This document shows positions 7,578-16,807 of a DNA stretch of 64,000 bases, one piece after another. Source of the stretch: CAMDHY01 sp046156265 (GTDB taxonomy: Bacteria > Pseudomonadota > Alphaproteobacteria > Rhizobiales > Segnochrobactraceae). The position numbers were made by a program, and so were the translations under genes. Location of the stretch: the NCBI RefSeq assembly GCF_046156265.1, contig NZ_JAWDIR010000043.1, positions 310,001 to 374,000 of the forward strand. Direction: 5' to 3'. The notes below the pieces were generated by a model that saw only the letters and a list, made by a program, of their open reading frames with translations, was not told the origin of the DNA and did not search any database. Numbering within the stretch: the stretch's first letter is position 1; every line of letters starts with the position of its first letter.

Positions 7578-9962
7578 ATGGCCGTGACGAACGAGGCTCT
7601 GCCTCGCGTGAGTACAAACAGCAGCGTCGCGTCGACGGGCAGGGACCGTCTGCGGCTGCTTCGGCGCGTCGGCCTGGTGACGACGATCCTTGCGCTCGTC
7701 TCCGTCACCTTGACGTTCCTGGTGCTGACGGGTCTGACGCCGGTCGCGCCGACGCCGGACATCGTGACGGCTGCCCTGGTGGTCAACGTCGCGCTCGTCG
7801 GGATCCTCGTCGCTTCGGTCGCGGTCGAGGTCCGGCTGCTGTGGCTGGCTCGCCGCCGCGGCCGAGCAGGCGCGGACCTCCATGTCCGCATCGTCGCCCT
7901 GTTCAGCGTCATCGCGGCGCTGCCGGCCGTGCTGGTGGCGATTCTCGCGACCATCACGCTCGATCGTGGCCTCGATCGCTGGTTCGAGCAGCGCACCCGG
8001 GGCATCGTCGACAACGCAGTGGCGGTGGCGAGCGCTTATGTCGAAGAGCACGGCCGGGTGCTGCGCGGCGACCTGATCGCGCTCGGCGCCGAGATCGACC
8101 GCGCCCGCACGATGTACGACTACGAGCCGGTGCAGTTCGACCTCTTCCTCAGCACGCAGGCGTCGCTGCGCCAGGTGCCGGCCGCCTTCCTGATGAAGGG
8201 CGACGGCACTGTCGTCACCCGCACCATCCTCGACCTCAACCAGACCTTCGAGCTGCCGCCGCCGGAGGCGTTCGCCCGGGCGGCGGAGAAGGGTCCGATC
8301 CTGATCGCCCCGGGTGATACCAACCAGGTAGGCGGGGTCGCCAAGCTCGCCGCCTATGACGACATGTACCTCTACGTGACGCGCTCGATGGATGCGCGCG
8401 TCGTCGACTACATGCGGCTCGCCCAGGAAGGGGCGCTCGAGTTCCGCGATCTCGAGGCGTCGCGCACCGGGGTGCAACTCGCCTTCGCGCTCGTCTATGT
8501 CGGTCTGGCACTGGTGCTGCTGGTGGCGGCGATCTGGCTCGGCTTCGGCTTCGCCAACCGCCTCGTCACGCCGATCCGCCGCCTGATCACGGCGGCAGAC
8601 CAGGTCGCGCACGGCAACCTCGACGCAAAGGTTCCGATCGAGAAGGGCGACGGCGATCTCGCGCACCTCGGCGAAACGTTCAACGCCATGACGGACCAGT
8701 TGCACTCGCAGCGCGAGGAGATCATCTCGGCGAGCGAGCAGATCGACCGGCGCCGGCGCTTCACCGAGGCGGTGCTCGCCGGCGCAACCGCAGGCGTCAT
8801 CGGCATCGACGAGACCGGGCTGATCTCGCTCGCCAACCGCTCGGCGCAACTGCTGCTCGCCGCCGACGAGGGCGACCTCGTCGGCCAGCACCTCACCGAC
8901 GTCGTCCCCGAGATCGCGCCGGCCCTGCAGCCGGCGGGCCGCGAGCCGGCGGACCGGCCGCGGCAGCTGCAGATACGCTTGCTGCGCAACGGCCAGGAGC
9001 GGATCGTCAACGTGCGGGTGACGACGGACAGGCGCGCCGACGGCAGCGGCCAGGACCGCGTCGTGACACTCGACGACATCACCGAACTGGTGACGGCGCA
9101 GCGCACCTCCGCCTGGGCCGACGTCGCCCGCCGCATCGCCCACGAGATCAAGAACCCGCTGACGCCGATCCAGCTCTCGGCCGAGCGCATCCGCCGCCGG
9201 TACGGCAAGCGGATCGAGGACGACCGGGCGATCTTCGACCAGTGCGTCGACACGATCATCCGGCAGGTCGGCGACATCGGCCGCATGGTCGACGAGTTCT
9301 CGTCGTTCGCGCGCATGCCGAAGCCCGTCTTCGAGCCGGGTGACCTCGGCGAGGCGGTGCGCGAGGCGCTGTTCCTGCAGAGCGTCGGCCATCCCGAGGT
9401 GCAGTTCGTCTCGCGGCTGCCGAGCGACGCCGTGATCGGACGGTTCGACCGGCGCCTGATCGGCCAGGCGGTCGCCAATGTCGTCAAGAATGCCGTCGAG
9501 GCGGTGCTGGCGGTTCCGGCCGACGTGCGCGGGCCGGGGCGGGTGGAGGTGTCGGTCCACCGCGCCGGAGACGATCTCGTCATCGACGTCGTCGACAATG
9601 GCATCGGTCTGCCCAAGGACGGCCGCGAGCGGCTGCTCGAGCCCTACATGACGACGCGCGAGAAGGGCACAGGCCTCGGCCTCGCCATCGTCGGAAAGAT
9701 CGTCGAGGAACACGGCGGGCGCATCGAACTGCTCGATTCGCCCGCCGTCGCCGCTGGTGGCCGCGGTGCCTGCGTGCGGCTCGTCATCCGGGCCGACGGC
9801 GACGGCCCGGTCCTTCACAAGCCCGAATCGGGGCCGTCGCCGGAGCCGCCTGTCCAGGCGCCGCCCGTTTCGATCGAGCCCCTCGAAGTTCTCGGCAGCA
9901 ACACTGCCGCCCCATCGTCCGCCCCGTCCTCCGAAAGCATTCGAAGCACCCATGGCGACTGA
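7578..9962 (+). CDS. ntrY: Nitrogen/redox sensor histidine kinase NtrY
   Basis: This 794-aa membrane histidine kinase is the sensor partner of NtrX, linked in alphaproteobacteria to nitrogen metabolism, redox and envelope physiology. Three transmembrane segments lie in the first about 130 residues. A periplasmic sensor region precedes a fourth segment near 300, followed by HAMP, a PAS-like region (about 400-510), the phospho-acceptor H522 in ARRIAHEIKNPL, and a C-terminal HATPase domain (VKNAVEAV, DNGIGL, GTGLGLAIV). I chose the ATG at 7578 (MAVTNEALP), which has a GGGG site just upstream; longer frames run into the ku2 leader. Its stop overlaps ntrX by 11 bp, so translation is coupled. No ntrBC pair lies upstream here. 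Confidence 0.95.
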   Translation: MAVTNEALPRVSTNSSVASTGRDRLRLLRRVGLVTTILALVSVTLTFLVLTGLTPVAPTPDIVTAALVVNVALVGILVASVAVEVRLLWLARRRGRAGADLHVRIVALFSVIAALPAVLVAILATITLDRGLDRWFEQRTRGIVDNAVAVASAYVEEHGRVLRGDLIALGAEIDRARTMYDYEPVQFDLFLSTQASLRQVPAAFLMKGDGTVVTRTILDLNQTFELPPPEAFARAAEKGPILIAPGDTNQVGGVAKLAAYDDMYLYVTRSMDARVVDYMRLAQEGALEFRDLEASRTGVQLAFALVYVGLALVLLVAAIWLGFGFANRLVTPIRRLITAADQVAHGNLDAKVPIEKGDGDLAHLGETFNAMTDQLHSQREEIISASEQIDRRRRFTEAVLAGATAGVIGIDETGLISLANRSAQLLLAADEGDLVGQHLTDVVPEIAPALQPAGREPADRPRQLQIRLLRNGQERIVNVRVTTDRRADGSGQDRVVTLDDITELVTAQRTSAWADVARRIAHEIKNPLTPIQLSAERIRRRYGKRIEDDRAIFDQCVDTIIRQVGDIGRMVDEFSSFARMPKPVFEPGDLGEAVREALFLQSVGHPEVQFVSRLPSDAVIGRFDRRLIGQAVANVVKNAVEAVLAVPADVRGPGRVEVSVHRAGDDLVIDVVDNGIGLPKDGRERLLEPYMTTREKGTGLGLAIVGKIVEEHGGRIELLDSPAVAAGGRGACVRLVIRADGDGPVLHKPESGPSPEPPVQAPPVSIEPLEVLGSNTAAPSSAPSSESIRSTHGD

Positions 9963-11319
9963 CATTCTCATCATCGACGACGAGGCTGACATCCGCGATC
10001 TGATCGCGGGCATCCTCGAGGACGAGGGCAACGGCACTCGTACGGCCGGCGACAGCGACCAGGCACTCGCCGCCATCCGTGACCGCCGCCCCTCGCTCGT
10101 CATCCTCGACATCTGGCTGCAGGGCAGCCGGCTCGACGGGCTGGCGCTCCTCGACGCGATCCGCGAGCAGCATCCGGACCTGCCGGTCGTCATCATCTCC
10201 GGCCACGGCAACATCGAGACGGCCGTATCGGCGATCAAGCGCGGTGCCTACGACTACATCGAGAAGCCGTTCAAGGCGGACCGCCTTGTGCTGGCGACCG
10301 AGCGGGCGCTGGAGGCGTCGTCGCTGAAGCGCGAGATCCGCTCGCTGAAGGAGCGGATGACGGAGGCGACCGACCTCGTCGGCGCTTCCTCGTCGATGAA
10401 CCAGTTGCGCCAGACGATCGAGCGGATAGCGCCGACCAACAGCCGGATTCTGATTTCCGGGCCGTCCGGCAGCGGCAAGGAGCTGGTGGCACGGACGATC
10501 CACACGCTGTCGCACCGGGCGACGGGGCCGTTCGTGATCATCAATGCGGCGGCGATCACGCCCGACCGCATGGAAGAGGAGCTGTTCGGCATCGAGGGCT
10601 CGGACGGCCGCTCCCGCAAGGTCGGAGCCCTCGAGGAGGCCCACGGCGGAACGCTCTATCTCGACGAGATCGCGGACATGCCGCGGGAGACGCAGGGCAA
10701 GATCCTGCGCGTCCTCGTCGAGCAGACGTTCCTGCGCGTCGGTGGAGCCACCAAGGTGAAGGTGGACGTGCGCATCCTCTCCTCGAGCGCGCGCGACCTC
10801 GAACTCGAGATCGCCGAAGGCACGTTGCGCGAGGACCTGTTCCACCGCCTCAGCGTCGTGCCGATCCGCGTTCCCGCCCTGGCCGAGCGGCGCGAGGACA
10901 TACCCGAGCTCGTCGGCTTCTTCATGGACCAGATCGCCCGCACCGCCGGTCTGCCGATCCGCCGCATCGGCGACGACGCGATGGCCGTCCTGCAGGCGCA
11001 CGACTGGCCGGGCAACATTCGCCAGCTGCGCAACAACGTCGAGCGCCTGATGATCCTGACGCGCGGCGACGCGGAGGCCGTGATCACGGCCGACCTGCTG
11101 CCGACGGAGATCGGCGCCATGGTGCCGGCGCTGCCGACGGGGGCGGGGGGCGAGCACCTGATGGCGCTGCCGCTGCGCGACGCCCGCGAGGTCTTCGAGC
11201 GCGACTATCTGAAGGCCCAGATCAACCGCTTCGGCGGCAACATCTCCCGCACGGCGGAGTTCGTCGGCATGGAGCGCTCGGCACTCCACCGCAAGCTCAA
11301 GTCGCTCGGCGTCGCCTAA
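9952..11319 (+). CDS. ntrX: Response regulator NtrX
   Basis: This 455-aa response regulator of the NtrC/NtrX type is phosphorylated by NtrY. The receiver domain (about 1-120) has the acidic pair DDE, the phospho-acceptor D53 and the conserved lysine in YIEKPF. The AAA+ domain has Walker A GPSGSGKE and Walker B TLYLDEIADM. The sigma-54 contact loop GAFTGA, normally between ELFG and Walker B, is replaced by a Gly/Ser/Arg stretch, so classical sigma-54 activation looks unlikely. A Fis-type helix-turn-helix ends the protein (NISRTAEFVGMERSALHRKL). The start at 9952 lies inside the ntrY 3' end. Confidence 0.95.
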   Translation: MATDILIIDDEADIRDLIAGILEDEGNGTRTAGDSDQALAAIRDRRPSLVILDIWLQGSRLDGLALLDAIREQHPDLPVVIISGHGNIETAVSAIKRGAYDYIEKPFKADRLVLATERALEASSLKREIRSLKERMTEATDLVGASSSMNQLRQTIERIAPTNSRILISGPSGSGKELVARTIHTLSHRATGPFVIINAAAITPDRMEEELFGIEGSDGRSRKVGALEEAHGGTLYLDEIADMPRETQGKILRVLVEQTFLRVGGATKVKVDVRILSSSARDLELEIAEGTLREDLFHRLSVVPIRVPALAERREDIPELVGFFMDQIARTAGLPIRRIGDDAMAVLQAHDWPGNIRQLRNNVERLMILTRGDAEAVITADLLPTEIGAMVPALPTGAGGEHLMALPLRDAREVFERDYLKAQINRFGGNISRTAEFVGMERSALHRKLKSLGVA

Positions 11320-11401
11320 AGCGCCATCAGGCGCTTTCGCACTGCGGCAGATGCGCTAGAACACGCTTCGGGGCCGCGCATCGGCGCGAACGGGAGCACT
11401 C

Positions 11402-12778
11402 ATGCGCATCGTCATCTGTGGCGCCGGCCAGGTGGGCTATGGCATCGCCGAGCGGTTGGCCGCCGAACAGAACGACGTCTCCGTCGTCGACGCCCAGGCG
11501 CGCCTCGTGAACCTCGTTCGCGACAGCCTCGACGTTCGCGGAGTCGTCGGCCACGGCTCCCACCCGGACGTGCTGGCCGAAGCCGGCATCGACCAGGCCG
11601 ACATGCTGATCGCGGTGACGCTGTCGGACGAGGTCAACATGGTCGCCTGCCAGGTGGCCCACTCGCTCTTCAACGTGCCGACGAAGATTGCGCGGATCCG
11701 GGCGCAGAGCTATCTCGCGCCGCACTGGCAGGACCTCTTCCGTCGCGACAACATGCCGATCGACGTGATCATCTCGCCGGAGATCGAGGTCGGCGAGACG
11801 GTGCTCCGACGCCTCGCCTTGCCGGGCGCGGTGGAGACCGTGACCTTCGCGGACGACGAGGTCGTCGTGCTCGGCATCGACTGCACGGCGGACTGCCCGA
11901 TCGTCGACACGCCGCTGCGCCAGCTGACCGAGCTGTTTCCCGACCTCGGGGCCGTCGTCGTCGGCATCCTGCGGCGCGCGCGGCTGTTCGTGCCGCGCAG
12001 TGAGGACGCCATCCTGGTCGGCGATCTCGCCTACGTTGTTGCCAAGCGGGATCAGGTGAAGCGGACGCTCGCGATCTTCGGTCACGAAGAACCCGAGGCG
12101 ACGCGCATCGTCATCGCCGGCGGCGGCAACATCGGGTTCTTCGTGGCGCAATCGCTGGAGGCCCGGTTTCCCAACGCCCGCGTCAAGCTGATCGAAGAGA
12201 ACCGCGATCGGGCGGTCGCGGTGTCGGAGGCGCTGCACCGGACGGTGATCCTCAACGGCAGCGCGCTCGACCAGGTGATGCTGCGCGAGGCCGACGTGCA
12301 GGACGCCGACAGCCTGGTGGCGCTGACGAACGACGACGAGACCAACATCCTGTCGGCGGTGATGGCGAAGAACCTCGGCTGCAAGCGCAACCTCTGCCTG
12401 ATCAATTCGACGAGCTATCCCGCCTTCACCCATGCGCTGGGCATCGACGCCTACGTCAATCCGCGGGCGGTGACGGTCTCGCGCATCCTGCGCCACGTGC
12501 GTCGCGGCCGGATCCGCAGCGTGCAGTCGCTTCAGAACGGCGCGGCGGAGCTGATCGAGGCGGAGGCCCTGCAGACGTCGCCGCTGGTCGGGCGGCCGCT
12601 GCGCGATCTCGATCTCCCCGACGGGGTGCGGATCGGCGCCATCTACCGCAAGCGCGCCGTCATCGTGCCCTCGGGCGAGACCCAGATCCTGGCGGGTGAT
12701 CGGGTCGTCATCTTCGCCGTCGCCGAGCGGGTGCGACTGGTCGAGCAGATGTTCCGCGTCAGCCTCGAATTCTTCTGA
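11402..12778 (+). CDS. trkA: Trk potassium uptake regulatory protein TrkA
   Basis: This peripheral, NAD(H)-binding gating subunit of the TrkH/TrkG potassium channel is 458 aa, the normal length. Two tandem RCK units are visible. The first begins MRIVICGAGQVGYGIAERLA (GxGxxG, residues about 6-12). The second begins with GGGNIGFF near 238, and each is followed by a TrkA-C domain. It lies 82 bp after ntrX and 47 bp before the aminotransferase in the usual alphaproteobacterial order. No trkH partner is in this window. Confidence 0.97.
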   Translation: MRIVICGAGQVGYGIAERLAAEQNDVSVVDAQARLVNLVRDSLDVRGVVGHGSHPDVLAEAGIDQADMLIAVTLSDEVNMVACQVAHSLFNVPTKIARIRAQSYLAPHWQDLFRRDNMPIDVIISPEIEVGETVLRRLALPGAVETVTFADDEVVVLGIDCTADCPIVDTPLRQLTELFPDLGAVVVGILRRARLFVPRSEDAILVGDLAYVVAKRDQVKRTLAIFGHEEPEATRIVIAGGGNIGFFVAQSLEARFPNARVKLIEENRDRAVAVSEALHRTVILNGSALDQVMLREADVQDADSLVALTNDDETNILSAVMAKNLGCKRNLCLINSTSYPAFTHALGIDAYVNPRAVTVSRILRHVRRGRIRSVQSLQNGAAELIEAEALQTSPLVGRPLRDLDLPDGVRIGAIYRKRAVIVPSGETQILAGDRVVIFAVAERVRLVEQMFRVSLEFF

Positions 12779-12825
12779 TCTCCCAGCAAGTTCCGTCTTC
12801 TCCTTCGTGTCCCATCGGAGCCGTC

Positions 12826-13689
12826 ATGAGCCGCATCGCCTATGTCAATGGTCGCTACGTCCCCCATGCCGATGCCGCCGTCCACGTCGAGGACCGGGGC
12901 TATCAGTTCGGGGACGGCGTCTATGAGGTGTGCGAGGTCTTCGACGGGCACCTCGTCGATGCGACGCGCCATCTCGCCCGGCTGGCTCGCTCGCTCTCCG
13001 AACTCAAGATCCGCGCGCCGATGAGCGACGTGGCGCTGCGCCAGATCATGCGCGAGGTCGTGCGCCGCAACCGGGTGCGCGACGGCATGATCTACATCCA
13101 GGTGACGCGCGGCGTGTCACGGCGCGACCACGTCTTCCCGAGTGCCGACGTCCCGCCGGCGGTCGTCATGACGGCCCGCTCGGCTGACTTCGCCAAGGCG
13201 GATCGCCAGGCGGCCGAAGGTGTCGCGGTCATCACCGTTCCCGAGAACCGCTGGGACCGCGTCGACATCAAGACCGTTGGCCTTTTGCCGAACGTGCTGG
13301 CCAAGCAGCAGGCGAAGGAGGCGGGCGCCCGCGAGGCCTGGTTCGTGACGCCGGACGGCATGGTGACCGAGGGCGGCTCGACGAATGCCTGGATCGTCAC
13401 GGCGGAAGGTCGGCTCGTCACCCGGCCGGCGACCCGCGGCATCCTGCGCGGCATCACGCGCGAGGTCGTGTGCGAGGTAGCGGCCCGCCAGGGCGTGCCC
13501 CTCGAGGAGCGGTCGTTCTCCGTGGCGGAGGCGAAGGCGGCCCGCGAGGCCTTCATTACGGCGGCGACGACGCTTGTCATGCCAGTCGTCCGCATCGACG
13601 GCGACGTCGTGGGGAATGGCCGGCCGGGCCCTGTCACGCAGGCGTTGCGAACCCACTTCCACGAGGCCGCCGAGTTCGTGGCGGTTTGA
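12826..13689 (+). CDS. dat: D-amino-acid aminotransferase (class IV PLP)
   Basis: This is a 287-aa fold-type IV PLP aminotransferase of the D-alanine/branched-chain group. Expected activity is interconversion of D-alanine and D-glutamate with their 2-oxo acids, supplying D-amino acids for peptidoglycan. The PLP lysine is K149 in DIKTVGLLPNVLAKQ. The cofactor-binding block VTEGGSTNAWIV follows. The N-terminal block GYQFGDGVYEVCEV is typical of D-amino-acid transaminases rather than IlvE. It sits between trkA and hfq, a conserved position in Hyphomicrobiales. Confidence 0.92.
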   Translation: MSRIAYVNGRYVPHADAAVHVEDRGYQFGDGVYEVCEVFDGHLVDATRHLARLARSLSELKIRAPMSDVALRQIMREVVRRNRVRDGMIYIQVTRGVSRRDHVFPSADVPPAVVMTARSADFAKADRQAAEGVAVITVPENRWDRVDIKTVGLLPNVLAKQQAKEAGAREAWFVTPDGMVTEGGSTNAWIVTAEGRLVTRPATRGILRGITREVVCEVAARQGVPLEERSFSVAEAKAAREAFITAATTLVMPVVRIDGDVVGNGRPGPVTQALRTHFHEAAEFVAV

Positions 13690-13880
13690 CGCACGCGGGA
13701 GAGAAATCCGTCCCATTTCTTCGCAGGTGCGGTATAACTTGAGCCGACGATGCGGATGCTCGACTGCGCAATGCGGACGGATAGTTCCCCAAACGCCTCC
13801 CTCTCACCGGCTGTGCCTCGGCCGATTGGAGGATTTGCTGCGGACGCATCGTCGGCTCGTAAGAATAGGAAAAACATACC

Positions 13881-14120
13881 ATGGCGGACCGCGCACAAAA
13901 TCTACAGGACACCTTCCTAAACTACGTCCGCAAGCACAAGACTCCACTGACCATCTTCCTCGTCAACGGCGTCAAGCTTCAAGGTGTTGTGACTTGGTTT
14001 GACAACTTCTGCGTCCTTCTGCGGCGCGATGGGCACTCTCAACTCGTCTACAAGCACGCGATCTCGACCGTCATGCCGAACCAGCCGATCCAGCTGTTCG
14101 AGCCGACGGAAGAGGCCTGA
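13881..14120 (+). CDS. hfq: RNA chaperone Hfq
   Basis: Hfq is a hexameric Sm-like protein that pairs small RNAs with mRNAs. The 79-aa length fits the short alphaproteobacterial form with almost no C-terminal tail. The N-terminus contains LQDTFLN, the Sm1 block carries FLVNGVKLQGVV with DNFCVLL, and the Sm2 block contains YKHAIST with the lysine and histidine of the proximal RNA-binding pore. The gene has a 191-bp leader after the aminotransferase. That leader includes a TATAAC hexamer at 13733-13738 without a clear -35 partner, so hfq may have its own promoter. Downstream, 14159-14186 holds an 8-bp perfect hairpin but no T-run. Confidence 0.98.
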   Translation: MADRAQNLQDTFLNYVRKHKTPLTIFLVNGVKLQGVVTWFDNFCVLLRRDGHSQLVYKHAISTVMPNQPIQLFEPTEEA

Positions 14121-14158
14121 TCCCCGTAGCAATCGTTCGACAGCTACGCTTCGCGAAG

Positions 14159-14186
14159 CTCCGCGCTCGTCCCGGCGGGCGCGGAG
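14159..14186 (+). terminator. Hairpin after hfq, doubtful terminator
   Basis: The arms CTCCGCGC (14159-14166) and GCGCGGAG (14179-14186) are exact inverted repeats around a 12-base loop, 38 bp after the hfq stop. Only TTCG follows, with no T-tract, so it would be at best a weak or attenuating terminator before hflX. Confidence 0.3.
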
Positions 14187-14251
14187 TTCGCGATTGACGC
14201 GCCCGCGAGGGCGAGGACGGAACTGCTCGCCGCGGGCCGCGATTTCGTGTC

Positions 14252-15736
14252 ATGAAGGACGGACGGGGGGCCTCATCGGGTCTCCGCCTGAAAAGCATGC
14301 ACGAAAGAAAGCCGGTCTGCGAATTGAGCGATAGAACCCCAGACGAAGAAGAGGCTGGCCCGGACCGTCGCGACCGCCGGGAGGGAATCTCGCGCCTCGC
14401 GAAGCGGACGCGCGCAATCGTCATCGCGCCAGTGCGGACCGAGCGCCGGAGCGCCGATGCCGGGGAGGGGGCTGCCACGCGATCCCCGGAGGCGAGGCTC
14501 GCCGAAGCCGTCGGCCTTGCCGGGGCGATCGACCTGGAGGTCGTCGGCGCCTATGTCGTCCGCCTGTCGGCGACCCGCCCGGCAACCCTGTTCGGCACAG
14601 GCAAGGTCGAGGAACTGAAGCTCGCCGTCGCCACCGAGGAGGCGGACCTCGTCGTCGTCGACCATCCGCTGACCCCGGTGCAGCAGCGCAATCTCGAGAA
14701 GGCTTGGAGCGCCAAGGTGCTCGATCGCACCGCGCTCATCCTGGAGATCTTCGGTGCCCGTGCCCGAACACGGGAAGGCACGCTGCAGGTCGAGCTCGCC
14801 CATCTCAACTGGCAGAAGAGCCGGCTGGTGCGAACCTGGACACATCTCGAGCGCCAGCGCGGCGGCTTCGGCTTCCTCGGCGGCCCCGGCGAGACCCAGA
14901 TCGAGGCGGATCGCCGGCTGATCCAGGAGCGCATCATCAAGATCGAGCGCGAGCTCGAGGACGTGAAGCGCACGCGCGGCCTCCACCGGGCGAACCGCAA
15001 GAAGGTGCCGCATCCGGTGATCGCGCTGGTCGGCTACACCAACGCCGGCAAGTCGACGCTGTTCAACCGGCTGACCGATGCCGGCGTGCTGTCGAAGGAC
15101 CTCCTGTTCGCGACGCTCGATCCGACACTGCGCCAGATCCGCCTGCCGCATGGCGGCTCGGCGATCCTGTCGGACACCGTCGGCTTCATCTCGGACCTGC
15201 CGACCCACCTCGTCGCCGCCTTCCGCGCCACGCTCGAGGAGGTCGTCGAGGCCGACGTCATCCTGCACGTGCGCGATGTCTCCCATCCCGATTCGGATGC
15301 TCAATCCCGCGACGTGCAGGAGACGCTGACGCTCCTCGACATCGACCCGCACGATCGCGACCGACTGATCGAGGTGCTGAACAAGATCGATCTGGTCGAC
15401 GCCGAGCGCCGGGCGCGCCTGCTGGCGTCGCCAGAAGGCGAGGGGCCGGTGGCGATCTCGGCGGTGACGGGCGAGGGGGTCAACCGCCTGCTCGCCCGCA
15501 TCGAGGCGCGGCTGTCGGAAGACAAGTGGGAAGTCCGGCTGGTCGTGCCGGTGACGGAGGGCGAGCTTCTCGCCTGGCTGCACCGCTCGACCGAGGTGAT
15601 GGAGCGCGAGGACGGCGAGGACGGGGTGCGACTCGTGCTGCGCGTGCCGCCGCGCCAGAAGGTGCCCTTCAAGCAGCGGGCCGGTCGCTACATCCACCCG
15701 TCGACACGCGGGTCGCGACGCGCTGGTGCGGCCTGA
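14252..15736 (+). CDS. hflX: GTPase HflX
   Basis: This ribosome-associated GTPase of the OBG-HflX family splits or rescues stalled ribosomes and is regularly found next to hfq. The N-terminal HflX domain includes TLFGTGKVEELK and the glycine-rich linker GFGFLGGPGETQIEADRR. The G domain has G1 GYTNAGKST (from about residue 261), G3 DTVGF and G4 NKID. At 494 aa it has a poorly conserved N-terminal extension, and an ATG at 14297 (MHERKP) is a plausible alternative start; neither has a strong ribosome site. A C-terminal domain of about 70 residues ends in an Arg-rich tail. Confidence 0.93.
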   Translation: MKDGRGASSGLRLKSMHERKPVCELSDRTPDEEEAGPDRRDRREGISRLAKRTRAIVIAPVRTERRSADAGEGAATRSPEARLAEAVGLAGAIDLEVVGAYVVRLSATRPATLFGTGKVEELKLAVATEEADLVVVDHPLTPVQQRNLEKAWSAKVLDRTALILEIFGARARTREGTLQVELAHLNWQKSRLVRTWTHLERQRGGFGFLGGPGETQIEADRRLIQERIIKIERELEDVKRTRGLHRANRKKVPHPVIALVGYTNAGKSTLFNRLTDAGVLSKDLLFATLDPTLRQIRLPHGGSAILSDTVGFISDLPTHLVAAFRATLEEVVEADVILHVRDVSHPDSDAQSRDVQETLTLLDIDPHDRDRLIEVLNKIDLVDAERRARLLASPEGEGPVAISAVTGEGVNRLLARIEARLSEDKWEVRLVVPVTEGELLAWLHRSTEVMEREDGEDGVRLVLRVPPRQKVPFKQRAGRYIHPSTRGSRRAGAA

Positions 15737-15751
15737 GCGGACGACAAGGAT

Positions 15752-15765
15752 CGGTTTCGAAACCG
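15752..15765. repeat. 14-bp perfect palindrome CGGTTTCGAAACCG
   Basis: This perfect palindrome lies in the 149-bp interval between hflX and the next gene. It could be a protein-binding site or a minor hairpin. A run of eight A residues and a G-rich tract (about 15799-15835) follow. No gene is seen in the interval. Confidence 0.4.
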
Positions 15766-15885
15766 CGTCCCGCATCCGCCAGGCGCTGCTGCTCGGCAAA
15801 AAAAACGCCTTCCCCAGGCTGGCGGGGGTGCGGGCCAAATGGCAAAACTGCCCCGGGGTCGCGACTGATACCGGGGGACTACGAC

Positions 15886-16704
15886 GTGACGAATGATGGA
15901 CTGACCCGCAGGGCGACGCTGCAGACGATCGCGGCCGTTGCGGGCATCGCCGGGGCCGCCGTGGCGACCGCGGGTCCTGTGGAGGCCGCCGTCGAGGCGA
16001 GCGCGCGGGATACCGATTACCTGCCAGACGGGGCCGACCGGCTGCGCTCCTTCTACCGCGCGCTCGCCGAGATCAAGCGGCGGCGCGGCGCGAAGAAGGC
16101 GCCGATAATCCTGACGAAGCCCGGCCAGTGGGACAGCGCGGCGATCGACCTGATCCTCGCCTATGGCGGCCGCCAGAAGCACGTCTTCGACACGACCGAC
16201 ATCGCCGGCACCTGGCTGACGCAAATCCGCAACACGATGAATGCGGAGGCCTTCGCCCTCGGACACCCGAACTTCCTGATGGTGGCGGCGCCGCATGGGC
16301 CGGCCCAGTACAGCCTCTACAACCAGGCGGCCTGGGAGAAGTACGACATCGCGAGCCTCACCAGCGGCGCCTTCAAGCGCAACACGATGATCAAGGACCC
16401 GAAGGTGACGAAGGCGCAGGTGAAGGACGTCGAGGACCCGACGGGGCTCTACTCCGACACCCTCGGCAACTACATCCCCGTGCTGCAGAAGCGCGGGGTC
16501 GTGTTCTGCGCCTGCCACAACGCCGTCTGGGAACTCGCCGGCGCGCTGATCGCCAAGGGCGTCAACCCCGACAAGCGCAGCCAGGGCCAGCTCACGGCCG
16601 ACCTGACCGACACGTTGATCGACGGGGTCGTGCTGACGCCGGGCAACGAGGCGATCGTCGGGCTTCTGGAGCGTGCAGGGTTCTCCTACTCGTTCGCGGC
16701 GTGA
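15886..16704 (+). CDS. Tat-exported DsrE-like conserved protein
   Basis: This 272-aa protein begins with a twin-arginine-type signal (TRRATLQ then an Ala/Val-rich core to about residue 36), so it is probably exported folded. The mature part has a short alpha/beta pattern and a Cys-x-Cys segment, VVFCACHNAVWELAG, near the C-terminus, followed by a VLTPGNEAIVGLLERAGFSY ending. This layout resembles the DsrE/DsrF-like sulfur-relay fold, although no sulfur partner genes are nearby. The start is GTG at 15886 after a GGGGG site; an upstream in-frame extension overlaps hflX in another frame and looks non-coding. Function is unassigned. Confidence 0.75.
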   Translation: MTNDGLTRRATLQTIAAVAGIAGAAVATAGPVEAAVEASARDTDYLPDGADRLRSFYRALAEIKRRRGAKKAPIILTKPGQWDSAAIDLILAYGGRQKHVFDTTDIAGTWLTQIRNTMNAEAFALGHPNFLMVAAPHGPAQYSLYNQAAWEKYDIASLTSGAFKRNTMIKDPKVTKAQVKDVEDPTGLYSDTLGNYIPVLQKRGVVFCACHNAVWELAGALIAKGVNPDKRSQGQLTADLTDTLIDGVVLTPGNEAIVGLLERAGFSYSFAA

Positions 16705-16785
16705 GGCGTCCACTCCTGCGGCAGCAGGTGAGGGCAACAGCGCAATCCGCTGATCGGTAAAGAGTTTTCGCGGCTATGGGCTAGC

Positions 16786-16806
16786 GGCTCTGCTCAGGGC
16801 AGAGCC
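16786..16806. terminator. Hairpin between converging genes
   Basis: Perfect 8-bp arms GGCTCTGC (16786-16793) and GCAGAGCC (16799-16806) enclose a 5-base loop, directly beside the mazG stop and 82 bp after the converging DsrE-like gene. There is no T-tract on either side, so a bidirectional terminator role is likely from position rather than proved. Confidence 0.45.
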
Positions 16807-16807
16807 G

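Noticed and set aside
7518..10238. 906-codon minus-strand frame opposite ntrY
   Set aside because: It is antisense to a fully recognisable histidine kinase and has no family features or ribosome site.
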